Shown: positions 26,636-37,085, numbered from the stretch's first letter. The stretch is 64,000 nt of DNA from Sphingobacterium paludis (GCF_004364125.1 NZ_SNZV01000004.1:62001-126000), one strand, 5' to 3'. Notes: generated from the sequence alone by a model not told the origin. Translations and numbers: made by a program.

Positions 26636-29035
26636 TTAAAAGTTATAGGCTACGCTTCCCAGTATGCTACGTGGCATTTGTGGATTTACGGTAGACCAAC
26701 CTTTAAAGTATGTCTTATCGGTAAGATTGTTACCCTTCACGGCGATATCAAACTTTTTGTACGCATATGAAACACTAGCGTTTAATAACGTATAAGCCGG
26801 CACAACGAATACACCAGTAGGTAGGCTGTTTGTAACAAGGTTTTCGCTCGCATGGTTTACTCCGAGACCAAGCCCCGCACCTTTCAGAGCACCGCTTTGC
26901 AGTTGATAGTTTGCCCATGCATTGAAAAGGTGCTTAGGTCCGGCTTCCGTCGGGCGAAGATTATTTACAGAGGCTGCCGCCTTCGTTATCCTACTGCTGT
27001 TACGACTGTAACTCATGATAAGATTTAGCCCATCTACGGGAGCCGCTGTTAGATCGAATTCTACTCCGCGGCTAAGACGAGTGCCATCTTGAACAGTGAT
27101 GTTGAACGTTTGCCCGTCGCGCTCAATGCTTTCTGGGCGTGTCATATTGCTTACGCTGATGTCGTAGTAACTAGCCGTCAGTCCTAAGCGATTGTTCAAC
27201 ATATTTAACTTTACGCCGGCCTCCCATTGGTTGGCTTGTTGCGGTTTTAGATCGCCTGAAATATCAGGTAGCGGTTGCACCACAGGAGCAACATTTCTAA
27301 ATCCATTTTGATAATTTGCAAACAGTGATAGCCGTTCTTTCATAGCTTCGTATACAAAACCGATGCGTGGGGAGAACGCTAGCTGATTAAACCCGCCTGT
27401 CGTCGTATCCCGATCAAAATCGTATGTCCCTTTGTTGTCAAAATAATCCATACGTAGCGCTAGCATAAGATGCATGCGTGGCGTGATATCCAACACATCA
27501 GAGATGTAGGCGCCGTACGCTTGTGTAAGTCCGCGGTTATTTGTCGCTGCAAAAGTGGATGCGGCAATAGCTGAATCGATACGATTTGCGTTGAAGCTAT
27601 AATATCTGGGATCATCGTAAGCCGTGTTGATCTTGTCCACCAATACGTAAGGCGAATTGTGTGACTCAGCGCGTTGCGAAAGAAAATCTAGACCCACCAA
27701 AAGGCGATTTCGCATATTTCCGATTTGAAAATCACCAACGAAATTCTGTTGCGCGTTGATGGTTTGCGCGACGTAGTTTTGTTTGGCGGCTAAACGGTCA
27801 ATTAACGTATCTGTAGCGCCGGTATACATCACATATTGGAAGTATCCGTCCGCTTTGCGACGATTATAGACGAGGGTGGTATTTGATGTCCATTGCTCAT
27901 TGATACGGTAGGTAACATTTCCGCGTAAGTTTGTTGTTGGATTTCGAAAAGTTACGTCGTTATTAGTATACGATTTATTAAAGTCGAACTGTAACTCATC
28001 CGGTGTTCTTGCTTGTAGCGGTCGAGCACGATTTAAAAATACCATGAGCGGATTGGTGCCCTTACTATCGTAGATCTCCGCATCAAAAAGGATATCGAGT
28101 TTCTCATTAGCTTTGTAAAGCAAAGACGGGGCGATAAAGAATGATCTTTTAAAACCGGCATCTTGGAACGTGCCGTTGTTGGTGTAGGCGGTGTTTACAC
28201 GACCTAAAAGTTTTTTGTTTGCGGTGAGTGGGCCATAGACATCAGCCGTCACGCGATGCTCGTTGTAACTTCCGAAAATATAATTTACGCGCCCGCCTAA
28301 GGTATCAAGCGGTTTTTTTGTAACGTTGTTAATTAAGCCTCCGAAACCGACGGCTGCGCCCCCGTATAATGATCCTGACGGGCCCTTGATAACCTCAATG
28401 GTTTCTAGGTTTGCAGGATCCGGGCTAGTACTCGCGATACTCACCACACCGTTTACCATCGCAGATTGTGTCGTAAATCCGCGGAGCGTATAATAGGCTA
28501 CACCATCGCCTGGACGACCTGTAGACGACCACAGCTTATCCAGGCCAGCTACATTTGCCAAAGCATCATCGTAATTTGTGTTCACTTGGCTCCGAAGCAG
28601 CTCCTGTGTAATCACGGCATAGGATTGCGGATTTTCCAAATTCTTCAAAGGCATTTTAGCGACATAGGGGCTGCTGTTGCGTGCGTATCGGTTTGCCACA
28701 CCATTGACGACAATCTCATCAAGAGCTGCACGGTCTTCGACAAGATAAAGTGTTGGAACTTCCATTCGCATTCCCTGCACATCAATCTCGCGGTGTTGCG
28801 TAGAAAGACCTACCGAAGAAAGGATAATCGTCTGTGGTCCTGTTGGAATATTTTTGAAACTGTAGGTGCCTTTTGCGTTGGTAAAAACAGTTACCGATTG
28901 CGGCATTAGTTTGACGGTAATGCCTTCAGCGGGTCGTCCGTCTGAGGATAGTACCTTTCCGTAAATTTCGGTTTTTTGTTGTGCGAGGATGAGGACCGGA
29001 AAAATAAGGGATAGGATAAGTAGAAAGTTTCTCAT
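26636..29035 (-). CDS. TonB-dependent siderophore-type receptor
   Basis: A ~799-residue outer-membrane receptor. After a signal peptide (RNFLLILSLIFPVLILAQ), residues ~24-105 form a carboxypeptidase-regulatory-like domain (GKVLSSDGRPAEGITVKL). The plug follows with IEVIKGPSGSLYGG, and the rest is a 22-strand-type barrel ending in the aromatic ...SVAYNF. The FhuA/ferrichrome-type layout suggests a ferric siderophore. ATG 29035 is chosen over ATG 29041 because it begins the positively charged signal peptide. The perfect promoter upstream has no obvious Fur box that I can call. Substrate is not known. Confidence 0.92.
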   Translation of the reverse strand: MRNFLLILSLIFPVLILAQQKTEIYGKVLSSDGRPAEGITVKLMPQSVTVFTNAKGTYSFKNIPTGPQTIILSSVGLSTQHREIDVQGMRMEVPTLYLVEDRAALDEIVVNGVANRYARNSSPYVAKMPLKNLENPQSYAVITQELLRSQVNTNYDDALANVAGLDKLWSSTGRPGDGVAYYTLRGFTTQSAMVNGVVSIASTSPDPANLETIEVIKGPSGSLYGGAAVGFGGLINNVTKKPLDTLGGRVNYIFGSYNEHRVTADVYGPLTANKKLLGRVNTAYTNNGTFQDAGFKRSFFIAPSLLYKANEKLDILFDAEIYDSKGTNPLMVFLNRARPLQARTPDELQFDFNKSYTNNDVTFRNPTTNLRGNVTYRINEQWTSNTTLVYNRRKADGYFQYVMYTGATDTLIDRLAAKQNYVAQTINAQQNFVGDFQIGNMRNRLLVGLDFLSQRAESHNSPYVLVDKINTAYDDPRYYSFNANRIDSAIAASTFAATNNRGLTQAYGAYISDVLDITPRMHLMLALRMDYFDNKGTYDFDRDTTTGGFNQLAFSPRIGFVYEAMKERLSLFANYQNGFRNVAPVVQPLPDISGDLKPQQANQWEAGVKLNMLNNRLGLTASYYDISVSNMTRPESIERDGQTFNITVQDGTRLSRGVEFDLTAAPVDGLNLIMSYSRNSSRITKAAASVNNLRPTEAGPKHLFNAWANYQLQSGALKGAGLGLGVNHASENLVTNSLPTGVFVVPAYTLLNASVSYAYKKFDIAVKGNNLTDKTYFKGWSTVNPQMPRSILGSVAYNF

Positions 29036-29085
29036 GTACATGATGTGTTGCGTCTTAGTCTTATTTGGACTTAATTTAAATTGCG

Positions 29086-29116
29086 CAAATCTATTGTTCT
29101 TGCTTTAGAAATCAAA
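29086..29116 (-). promoter_or_regulatory. Consensus promoter of the TonB receptor
   Basis: On the - strand: TTTG (29116-29113), exactly 19 bp, then TAGATTTG (29093-29086). Both elements are perfect; the start codon is about 50 bp downstream. Confidence 0.75.
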
Positions 29117-29221
29117 GCGAAAACGAAAATACTTGATCCGAATAATTGCAAAAACCGTAAAAATGCGGATACGTAGCCTATCCGAGGTAGATAAGGTCGG
29201 AATTTAATACCGAGTGAATAG

Positions 29222-29516
29222 GGACAGGCTCAATTTCGAAAGCAAATAATAGCCTACATGGGCTCTGGCATTAAGCGGGAAAACAAGGAGCTAAATAAGC
29301 TCTTAAACGCGGAAGGAGTTATGTGCGTGATCTCCGCTGGGGCTAAGTATGATAAATTGAAAACCACAAACAACGGAACGAGCGGATGCTTATCGCGCAA
29401 TTTTTGAAGACGGCACTTAAATCCTGGAATCTGATTTTCCAATAGAGGTGAGCAAAGCGACCAAGGAAGATCTCGATTGCTAAGCGCTCGGCAGTTATAT
29501 TTTAGACGGCAACTGA
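29222..29516 (+). pseudogene. Decayed C-terminal part of a GDPD-like phosphodiesterase
   Basis: The first frame reads ...RKQIIAYMGSGIKRENKELN...VMCVISAGAKYDKL and then shifts near 29385 into ERADAYRAIFEDGT, stop, ILESDFPIEVSKATKED, stop, ALGSYILDGN. The sequence RADAYRAIFEDG followed by ILESDFP resembles the end of glycerophosphodiester phosphodiesterase-like enzymes. One frameshift and two in-frame stops show it is dead. The assignment of the parent family is inference from short matches. The rest of 29117-29543 holds nothing else I recognise. Confidence 0.5.
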
Positions 29517-29543
29517 TCTGGTGATAGGAGAAAAACGAATGGA

Positions 29544-30152
29544 TTACTTTTTAGTTGGTCTGTAGTAGAGAAATATACTCCGTTTCGATAGGCTGCCGTC
29601 AAGCTTCTTGCTTAGACTGGTCTTGCGCGCTAAATGTCGGCCCAGATATTTTTTCAATAGTTCATGTAGACGTCCAGATTCAAGGTGGAGGTCAAACTCT
29701 CCTCGGAAATCGACTAGCATTTGGGCAATAGACCGTTCTTGCTCGAAATAGTCTGTTTGTAAAACGATGTACGCAACATATTCTCGCTCTCTTTTGGTTC
29801 CCGTGCTTTGGGGCTTTGCTAGAAACAGTTCTTCCTCTTCTTTAAAATATCCTTTTCGTTGATGCAAGAATTTATTCCGGTAGTCTTCCAGCGTTTTTAA
29901 TTGCTGTTCTGCAATCTGTAGCGGTAGTGCAAAATCAAAAAAATGAGCGAGCGAAAGAGCAAATGGTGTGCAGATCTTGTCGATGGTTTCGACGGATATA
30001 GGCAACGTGCCGCTGTGATAGCTACGAATGGCTTTCTCGCCCACGCCTGCAAAATTAGCTAGTCCGACAATCGATAAATCCGTTATAGCTAGTATTTCGT
30101 CGATACGGATAGCGATTGCTTTTGCTAATTGTTTATTTTCTGCTTTACCCAA
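29544..30152 (-). CDS. XRE-family helix-turn-helix regulator
   Basis: About 202 residues from a TTG at 30152. The N-terminal part (IRIDEILAITDLSIVGLANFAGV then IRSYHSGTLPISVETIDKI) is an HTH_3 DNA-binding domain with the usual recognition-helix spacing. The rest is helical and charged and ends in a long basic tail (KKLDGSLSKRS). No ATG precedes the domain; the frame stays open to TTG 30287, so the start is uncertain. A perfect TATATTTG on the + strand near 30209 points the other way. Target genes are unknown. Confidence 0.65.
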   Translation of the reverse strand: MGKAENKQLAKAIAIRIDEILAITDLSIVGLANFAGVGEKAIRSYHSGTLPISVETIDKICTPFALSLAHFFDFALPLQIAEQQLKTLEDYRNKFLHQRKGYFKEEEELFLAKPQSTGTKREREYVAYIVLQTDYFEQERSIAQMLVDFRGEFDLHLESGRLHELLKKYLGRHLARKTSLSKKLDGSLSKRSIFLYYRPTKK

Positions 30153-30287
30153 AATGATCTGTATGTTAATTTTTTTAAAAACTTTATTTATTTTCTTACA
30201 ATATTTTGTATATTTGAATGTGGTTCGATGTTGTGGGGGAGTGTATTGCGTTAAGATGAATTGATTTTCTCTTGCGACAGGATGCAA

Positions 30288-31077
30288 AAAAGGACTAAAT
30301 TGGTCATTGTAGGTAGTTGTTTACCGTTGCACACGCCAGATTTTGCCTTTTACTTAACAGAAGTCATTTTGAGCAGGATATTTGCTTATTCTCTTAAGTC
30401 TCCCGACATAGGATCCCAAAATTAAAACGCAATAAAAGATTTACATCATGACTAGATGTTTGCTCCATGTCGATAGAAAGGTGGCTTGCCTACAAAGTAG
30501 GAAGGCTACCTACGTTGGGTACAGCTACCCTATCGATCTAGCAACGCCGCCTTGAAAGAAAAACAGAGGATAGACATAGGGATGTACCAACGGAAATGGT
30601 AGCATAAGGTTAGTATATAGGCGAGTCACTAACCCATGTTTGGCTAGTTTTCTTTTGGCACACACCATGCTCTTCTGTTCTACCGGCCCCATAACATTAA
30701 AGAACGCTTTAACGAATTTTGTGGGATTGTCCCAGCTAATATTCGATATTCTACACACCTAAATTAGCAACAATTCTCGCTATTCCAAAAAGCAAAACTT
30801 TCTTGTTAAATAGAATTTATCTATTGGGGCCGGTTATTTAGCCATAAAAGCGGGGTTTCAGGGAATACCAGGAGGGACTGGCTATACCCGGCTGAAGATA
30901 AAGAATTGTGTTTCGTTTCAATTTAACACAGCTAGCGATTGCGCCTAAGGCCCGTTCCTGCGGGTCTTAGTTCGCTAGTCAACTTTGGAGCTGGAGCGTC
31001 TGTTCGAATCAATTGACAACGTGGTTGCACCTTTTTTAATGGCATTCAGGTTCAAAATACTGCTTCTGCAACCTTTT
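30288..31077. other. Long gap without a supported gene
   Basis: Short open frames here (for example on the - strand at 30525-30758) have no recognisable motif. A small hairpin, CTAAGGCCCG with CGGGTCTTAG, is at about 30947-30972. The sequence could be decayed coding DNA or a small RNA; I see nothing firm. Confidence 0.5.
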
Positions 31078-31272
31078 TTATGGCTTTGTCCAATCCTGCT
31101 TCCGTCGCTTTCCTAAAATTTTGGCTAAAATCCAAATGATTACTATACTGATTAGGATGATAACTATTACGCCTGACCAAGCTCCTGCATGAAAAACTAT
31201 GTCTACAACCTGGCAGCTACTCATTAAAGCCATGCTGAATAAAAAAATCAGTACTGACAAAAATCTTTGCAT
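31078..31272 (-). CDS. Small lipoprotein-like membrane protein (64 aa)
   Basis: A signal segment at residues 1-19 ends in MSSC, a lipobox-like site with C20. A transmembrane helix (VIVIILISIVIIWIL) follows, and the tail is short and basic (KILGKRRKQ). Short proteins of this form are common in Bacteroidota and are often mislabelled as phosphatidate cytidylyltransferase, which this one is far too small to be. It is 113 bp from the TetR gene on the same strand. Function unknown. Confidence 0.68.
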   Translation of the reverse strand: MQRFLSVLIFLFSMALMSSCQVVDIVFHAGAWSGVIVIILISIVIIWILAKILGKRRKQDWTKP

Positions 31273-31385
31273 AATTACTCGTTTTATCTAACGAACAATT
31301 ACACTGTAAAAACCGTTGAAGAAACTAAAAAAAATTGTGTGTTTATAGGTTCAGCTTCATTTTGACTAAGGGCAAAGCGTTAAAT

Positions 31386-32015
31386 TTAACCATTTACGAG
31401 CAGCCTCTCTAGGACACGTTTTAGTTGATTTCGTACATCGTCATTGTGAAGATCGATATTAAACAGGGATGTCGCTTTGTTTTTTGATTGGATAGCTAAA
31501 AACGTGGCGCCTGCCGCTAATAACGCAAAGGCTACAGGGTCAAAATTGTTGGCCATATTTTTATTTGCCTTCGAAACCTCCAGCGCTTTATGCAGCGTGT
31601 CTTCATGTTTTTGCAAAGCAGCCATGGCTTTTAGATTTTTTGATGAGAGTCCCCAATGAAGTATTCCCTTTAGTTCATTATCATGTAAGAGCTCATCGAG
31701 CTGAGTTTCCAGTAGAGAAAAGAGATCTTCATCGGCCGCATGCTGAGGGTGTAATGCAATATTCTGGCTAAGCTTCTGAGAGGGGGAGAGGTTTTGTTGC
31801 TTATTATGTAAATATTGCTCAATGAGCCCATCCAATCCGCCAAAATACAGATAAATAAGTTTAGGGTTAAGCCTGGAGAATGCAGTAAGCTCTGTGATGT
31901 TCAACTCCGAGTAGGATTTTGACGCCAATATACCCCCTACGCTCTCAAGCAGTAGATTTATAGACCGCTGCCGGTTGCGCGTAGTTTTGGGAGAGGGCTT
32001 CTTTTTTCTGTTCAT
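31386..32015 (-). CDS. TetR/AcrR family regulator, copy 1
   Basis: A 209-residue TetR-type repressor. The HTH is at residues ~13-60 (LNITELTAFSRLNPKLIYLYFGGLDGL), where the end of helix 3 reads LIYLYF as in TetR proteins. The C-terminal ligand domain is helical. It resembles the TetR gene at 36311, with a shared SRLNPKL-YLYF block, which suggests duplication around the fbp/kinase pair. The ligand and targets are unknown. Confidence 0.85.
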   Translation of the reverse strand: MNRKKKPSPKTTRNRQRSINLLLESVGGILASKSYSELNITELTAFSRLNPKLIYLYFGGLDGLIEQYLHNKQQNLSPSQKLSQNIALHPQHAADEDLFSLLETQLDELLHDNELKGILHWGLSSKNLKAMAALQKHEDTLHKALEVSKANKNMANNFDPVAFALLAAGATFLAIQSKNKATSLFNIDLHNDDVRNQLKRVLERLLVNG

Positions 32016-32581
32016 TATAATTTAATTCTATAAGGGCATTCGACTTATTGCGTTAAGTCATTCTAATGCTTTTTTTGCTATCCTCTTGTGACCTCGGAGT
32101 TTGTAATATGCCTTTATAGCTACAACTGAAAGTAGGTCATACCGTTTTTTAGCCCGGTATATTGGTCTTGTTTCAATTTATATTGTCAAATATAGTAATT
32201 ATTGCTATAAACAAAATAGATTCTATTGCGATATAATAGTATAAAAGATTGGAGTAAAATAAATTCTCCTATCTTTATTGTCGTTAAATAACCTTTGCTA
32301 TGTTCTTAGCTATAATATTCTATTAAAATAGATGTTTTTTAACGGCTTCAAGTTATTTAAATTATATGTATCTACTTGTCGACATTATTCGACAATAAAA
32401 TTTAATGTAACTGTTTGGTTGCCGGCCGTCATGTATAGATGGAAAATATTCGGTTTATTTTAATTGGTACAATAATGCGTGTTTATGTATTGGCCTGTTT
32501 CAGGTAGCTGTCTCGACAGCACAGGATAGTTCTGCACTTCGCGGAATGTATATTTATGCATACGTAAATCAAATACTCGCC
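32016..32581. other. AT-rich regulatory gap before fbp
   Basis: A divergent promoter region between a TetR gene (-) and fbp (+). It is very AT-rich with many TATA-like words but no match that I would call a full Bacteroidota promoter. No gene is seen. Confidence 0.5.
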
Positions 32582-33601
32582 ATGACTACATTTAAAACCC
32601 TCGGACAATTTATCATTGAGAAGCAAGCGGATTTCCCCTACGCAAAAGGTGAGCTTTCCCGTTTACTGCGTGACATCGGTATTGCTGCTAAAGTGGTAAA
32701 CCGCGAAGTTAATAAAGCGGGTCTTGTGGATATTTTGGGCGATGCGGGTCAAATCAATGTGCAGGGAGAGGGGCAGAAAAAACTTGATGTTTATGCGGAT
32801 GAACAGTTTATCAAAGCCTTGCAAAGTGGAGGAGAATGCTGCGTTGTGGCCTCTGAAGAACATGAGTTGCCGGTTGATATCGACTCGGAATTGTCAAGAA
32901 ATGCGAAATACATCGTGTGTATTGATCCGCTGGACGGATCCAGCAACATTGATGTTAATGTGTCTGTAGGAACGATCTTTTCGATTTATCGGCGGGATTC
33001 AGTTGGCGGTAGGCCAACGATCCAAGATATTCTACAAAAAGGAGATAGGCAGGTTGCTGCTGGATACATTGTATATGGTTCGTCGACTATGCTGGTTTAT
33101 ACGACAGGAAAGGGGGTAAATGGCTTTACATTAGATCCGAGTATTGGTGAGTTTTGTCTGTCGCATCCCGAAATCCGTGTGCCTAGCAAGGGGCAGATTT
33201 ATTCCGTAAACGAGGGGAACTATTCTAAGTTTTCGGACGGTGTGAAACAGTACATAAAATACTGCCAGGAAGACGATGCAGCGTCGCAAAGACCTTATAC
33301 GTCGCGGTACATTGGTTCTCTTGTGGCCGATATTCATAGAAATTTATTGTTGGGGGGGATATTTATCTATCCCTCCACCCGAACACATCTACAAGGCAAA
33401 TTGCGCCTGATGTATGAATGTAATCCGATTGCCTTTATCATTGAGCAGGCTGGAGGTAAAGCTACCGATGGAACCATGCGTATTTTGGATATCGAGCCGC
33501 GAAGCTTGCATCAACGGTCGGCTTGTTTTATGGGGAGTTCGGAAATGGTATCCGCAATCGAACGGTTTTTAGACACTGAGAATAAGGGTCTCGATGAATA
33601 G
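32582..33601 (+). CDS. fbp: Class I fructose-1,6-bisphosphatase
   Basis: A 339-residue gluconeogenic phosphatase that converts fructose-1,6-bisphosphate to fructose-6-phosphate in the cytoplasm. The metal site [10 protein letters not shown] begins at D115; [11 protein letters not shown] and [21 protein letters not shown] are family-specific. An upstream in-frame ATG at 32546 adds 12 residues; [11 protein letters not shown] is the usual start. It is convergent with the histidine kinase, 45 bp apart. The length is normal. Confidence 0.95.
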   Translation: MTTFKTLGQFIIEKQADFPYAKGELSRLLRDIGIAAKVVNREVNKAGLVDILGDAGQINVQGEGQKKLDVYADEQFIKALQSGGECCVVASEEHELPVDIDSELSRNAKYIVCIDPLDGSSNIDVNVSVGTIFSIYRRDSVGGRPTIQDILQKGDRQVAAGYIVYGSSTMLVYTTGKGVNGFTLDPSIGEFCLSHPEIRVPSKGQIYSVNEGNYSKFSDGVKQYIKYCQEDDAASQRPYTSRYIGSLVADIHRNLLLGGIFIYPSTRTHLQGKLRLMYECNPIAFIIEQAGGKATDGTMRILDIEPRSLHQRSACFMGSSEMVSAIERFLDTENKGLDE

Positions 33602-33646
33602 CCTTTCGCTGTTTGTTTTTTTATTCGTGGTGTTGATTTCCATCTC

Positions 33647-35815
33647 TTAACGCTCTTCTTGTTCTAGGATTTTCGACACTAACTCGTGTTCGTTGATGGG
33701 TTTGCTTAAAATAGCATTAAATTGGTTTATGGAGCTTTTTCGCTGGGCATCGGTATTCACCAGGTCTGCTGTGCAAAGGAAAACGCTAATGTTTTGGTTC
33801 GTTTCCTTAGTCTTATCGAGAATCGTCCAACCGTTGACGGCTGGCATAAACATGTCGGTGATAACCACATGCACCTCGTTATTTTGAATAAAATGTAAGG
33901 CTTCTGCTGGGTTCTCAAAGAGTGTAATCCTGGAGGAATCCTTGAAGTAATGTCTTAGATACATGATATTGATTCGGTTGTCGTCGATAAACACGAGCCT
34001 GGTGTTTTTTGGGAGGTCGGTTAGGCGAAGTTGTTCTTTTTTCTGCGGTACCACACGTATGTTCTGCGTGGGGATAGTTACCTCAAAAGTAGATCCTGTT
34101 TCTGGCGCACTTATTAGATCAATCTGCCCCTCAAGCTGTTTTACCAATAAATTGGAGATGTAAAGCCCCAGCCCAAACCCACCTGTCTTGGCCTTTGATC
34201 CTGCCATGTAGTACTGCCGGAAGATGTGTTGTTGATGTTCCAGAGAGATGCCGATCCCTGTATCCTTCACCCTGATGGAAAGCGCTTTTTTACGGTTGCG
34301 GTATTCAAGATTTGCAGATAGGTGTACACTGCCTTTATGCGTATATTTTATTGCATTTGCCAATAAATTGGATACAATTTGTTTCACCCGAAAAGCGCTA
34401 TTGAAAATTTCCAATCCGCTGTCTATTTGGATGTCATGCGTCAAAACTAGACCTTTTTTTTGAGCTTGATAGATGTGTAGGTTAATCACCTCTGTCAGGA
34501 TTCTGTGTGGGGAAAAAAACGCGTAGCTCACCTTTAGTTTGCCCATCTCTAATTTACTAAGGTGTAAAATATCGTTGATGGAGCTATTGATGACTGTGAT
34601 TTCATGAACGGCCGAATCGAGATATTCTGGACTAACCACATGGTCAGCCTTATTCTTTTTGAGGATGTCTATAATGCCAAGTAAGGAAGAGATCGGTGTG
34701 CGCACCTCATGGCTGATGTTGGCAAGCACGCTGGTTTTTTCTTCCGCGACTTGCGACGCGTACTCTTTTTCTTGGCGTAGCCGTCGTTCGTAGATACTCG
34801 CTTTAGACTGATAAAACAGGATCAGCGAAATCATACATAGCATAATGAGCAACGCGACAGCAATCTGCTTTTCAAATCTATCTGCGCTTAGGCGATGGGA
34901 TGTAACGATGCTTTTTTCTTCAGCGCGTATTTTCTCCAACCGTTGTCGCCTCAACGTTTGGATACTCGATCTTAGGGTGTCGAGAAGCTGATAGTTTGCT
35001 TGTACGAGCACACGTTCTTTTTGTAAAAGCGCTAAAAATTTTTCACGTAGAAGGTTCGTGTCTCGTTTAAAAGACTGTTGCTGCTTGATGTTGAGTTGTT
35101 GAATCGTTTTATACAGGGCATCTATTTGCTTGATGTTTAATGTTTGGTTTACTGAATTAGCAACCACAATATCGTCTTGTGCTTTAAAGATGCGTTTGAA
35201 TAGGTTTTGTTTTTTCCGGATAACGGTATCGAGCAGGATAGCGTTTAAAGCGGTATCTGTCGAGATGCTTCTAAACAACGTGTCGTTATTCCGTATCGGT
35301 GCCTTTGGAATTTGTATGTGCGGCTCATTCTGCAATAGGGATAGTGAATCCTGTGAGAAAAGTATGAGGTTGTTCACGGTTTTTTTCAGTGCCGTCAGTT
35401 CAAGCTGGATGTTGCTTTTCTGTTCTAGTGCTTGTCGGCCACCTGTCGCACCTTGGGAGTTCGTTTGGATTCCTCCTAAAGAATCGATCTGACGATTTAT
35501 TTCTTCGAGCTTGCAACTATATGCGTAGTAGACGCTTTTGTTGAAGTCGATGGTGTAGAGCCGGAAAAGGTCGTCTGCCTCATTTATGGCGAGAAAAAGC
35601 GTATATAAGACGTTGGACTGTTGTCTTCTTGGAGAATTCTCCTGTTCCAAACGTAGGCTCAACGTCTCGTATTGTCTATGTTGTTGTACGAACAATATAC
35701 TCAGGTAAATAAAGGAAGCGACCAGCGCTCCGGTTATAATTAGTCGTAGGAGATGAAGTGGTTTCTTCTTGCTTAACACAGGTGATGTCATCTTCCAAAA
35801 ATAGTCAATAAACAT
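33647..35815 (-). CDS. Hybrid sensor histidine kinase with receiver domain
   Basis: A 722-residue inner-membrane kinase. TM1 is at residues ~22-44 and TM2 near 314-336, with a coiled-coil-rich periplasmic domain of ~270 residues between them. The H-box ISHEVRTP has H369, followed by the N box (SNLLANAIKYT) and G boxes (DTGIGI, GFGLGLYISNL). The C-terminal receiver has IDDN and the phospho-acceptor D654 in ITDMFMP. The receiver carries no output domain, so a separate regulator must exist. The sensed signal is unknown; the TetR genes nearby may be unrelated. Confidence 0.92.
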   Translation of the reverse strand: MFIDYFWKMTSPVLSKKKPLHLLRLIITGALVASFIYLSILFVQQHRQYETLSLRLEQENSPRRQQSNVLYTLFLAINEADDLFRLYTIDFNKSVYYAYSCKLEEINRQIDSLGGIQTNSQGATGGRQALEQKSNIQLELTALKKTVNNLILFSQDSLSLLQNEPHIQIPKAPIRNNDTLFRSISTDTALNAILLDTVIRKKQNLFKRIFKAQDDIVVANSVNQTLNIKQIDALYKTIQQLNIKQQQSFKRDTNLLREKFLALLQKERVLVQANYQLLDTLRSSIQTLRRQRLEKIRAEEKSIVTSHRLSADRFEKQIAVALLIMLCMISLILFYQSKASIYERRLRQEKEYASQVAEEKTSVLANISHEVRTPISSLLGIIDILKKNKADHVVSPEYLDSAVHEITVINSSINDILHLSKLEMGKLKVSYAFFSPHRILTEVINLHIYQAQKKGLVLTHDIQIDSGLEIFNSAFRVKQIVSNLLANAIKYTHKGSVHLSANLEYRNRKKALSIRVKDTGIGISLEHQQHIFRQYYMAGSKAKTGGFGLGLYISNLLVKQLEGQIDLISAPETGSTFEVTIPTQNIRVVPQKKEQLRLTDLPKNTRLVFIDDNRINIMYLRHYFKDSSRITLFENPAEALHFIQNNEVHVVITDMFMPAVNGWTILDKTKETNQNISVFLCTADLVNTDAQRKSSINQFNAILSKPINEHELVSKILEQEER

Positions 35816-35829
35816 CGTTTGTTTAATCT

Positions 35830-36063
35830 TTAAAAGAACTTGTTGTTGTTGAGAAGCGTCTGTGTGATTCCTTTTTTAAAATTTGTAGCGATGTAGCTAT
35901 AAATTTCCTTTTTTAAAGTATAGTTGTGCGTTGTACGTAAATGCTGAGTTGGCCCTATGTATATTGGAGCGCGGTTTTTGCACTTTGATTTGTATTTTCT
36001 TCTGGTTCCATCGTTGACTGTTTGTGGTAAAAATTCAGATCGGTCATTTTCGTATTTATTCAT
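35830..36063 (-). CDS. Possible small protein (77 aa) before the kinase gene
   Basis: The frame ends 14 bp before the kinase start on the same strand and begins at an ATG after an AT-rich region. It is lysine-, asparagine- and threonine-rich with no domain I know. Its position could make it an operon partner of the kinase or a leader peptide, but the composition is close to random AT-rich DNA, so I doubt it. Confidence 0.3.
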   Translation of the reverse strand: MNKYENDRSEFLPQTVNDGTRRKYKSKCKNRAPIYIGPTQHLRTTHNYTLKKEIYSYIATNFKKGITQTLLNNNKFF

Positions 36064-36249
36064 TGTTTTCGGAATAAACCTAATGGTATATTAATTTCTT
36101 TGCATGGTAGTGTTTAATGATGTTTACGAATATTCTTGTTTGTTTTTAAATAAATAAATACGAACTTATTATTGAAAAATAACAATTTATATTATTTTCT
36201 TGGAATTTTGTTTAAATGCAATATTTTTCTTCTGAAGTCTTATTTTGAT

Positions 36250-36257
36250 TATATTTG
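36250..36257 (+). promoter_or_regulatory. -7 element before TetR copy 2
   Basis: TATATTTG is a perfect TAnnTTTG, 53 bp before ATG 36311. The region ~20 bp upstream is T-rich but has no clean TTG. Confidence 0.45.
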
Positions 36258-36310
36258 AGAACATAGATTAATCGCCAATTACAAATAATTTGTTCATTAA
36301 AGCATGCGCT

Positions 36311-36985
36311 ATGTCCTTAAAGAAAGTGAGAAAAGAAGTGAGCGGTACAGTGCGTAATAAGCAGCGTACTCGCGGTAAGTTGCTGGAATGTATCGGGAAA
36401 ATACTGGAAGAGGAAACATTTTCCGGCTTGACGATAACAGCAGTTTATAAAAAATCTCGATTGAATCCCAAGTTAGTTTACCTCTACTTCAACGATTTCG
36501 ATCACTTGGTCGAAACCTTCGTCAGTCAGCGTTTGCAGGCTTTTCATTCACGAGCGAAGCTCCGTATGGAATTGGTCTGTTTAGATAGTCAGCCGGACGT
36601 TCTGGATGCCATATTACAACAGGTTGAGGAATTGTACACCGACGAACCATTGAAGAGGTTGCTTCACTGGTCGCTGGTAGAAAAGCGTAAAAAAAATCTA
36701 AAAATGTTGACACAGTCGTTTAGTTCATATTTGAATGAGCTTTTTGGCCATTTCACGAAAGCACTTCCTGCTGCTGAAAGACAGTCGATAATAGCTACGT
36801 TGGATTTGTTAGTGTCCGGTACGCTTTTTTTATTTGTTTATGCAGCGGAGGGAGCGCGTTTTCTCACACTGGATATTTCAAACGAGCATGATCGGCTAAG
36901 GTTGTATAATGCTGTTAAGCGTATGGTTTTTAGCGCATGCGATGGTCAGTTGGTCAGCATGTCTAAAAAGGGTATTGTTGCCTAA
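36311..36985 (+). CDS. TetR/AcrR family regulator, copy 2
   Basis: A 224-residue TetR-type repressor with the HTH at residues ~17-64 (GLTITAVYKKSRLNPKLVYLYF). It is related to the gene at 31386. A TTG at 36290 would extend it by seven residues; ATG 36311 is preferred. It is convergent with the first lipoprotein gene, with a hairpin between them. Ligand and targets unknown. Confidence 0.85.
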   Translation: MSLKKVRKEVSGTVRNKQRTRGKLLECIGKILEEETFSGLTITAVYKKSRLNPKLVYLYFNDFDHLVETFVSQRLQAFHSRAKLRMELVCLDSQPDVLDAILQQVEELYTDEPLKRLLHWSLVEKRKKNLKMLTQSFSSYLNELFGHFTKALPAAERQSIIATLDLLVSGTLFLFVYAAEGARFLTLDISNEHDRLRLYNAVKRMVFSACDGQLVSMSKKGIVA

Positions 36986-37085
36986 ACAGCATGCGACTCT
37001 TTGGACAAGCAAGGTCGCGCCCACGCGGTGATTGTAAATTTTACACCATTTTTTATTAGCCAAATGCGCAGTACGGTTAAAATGT

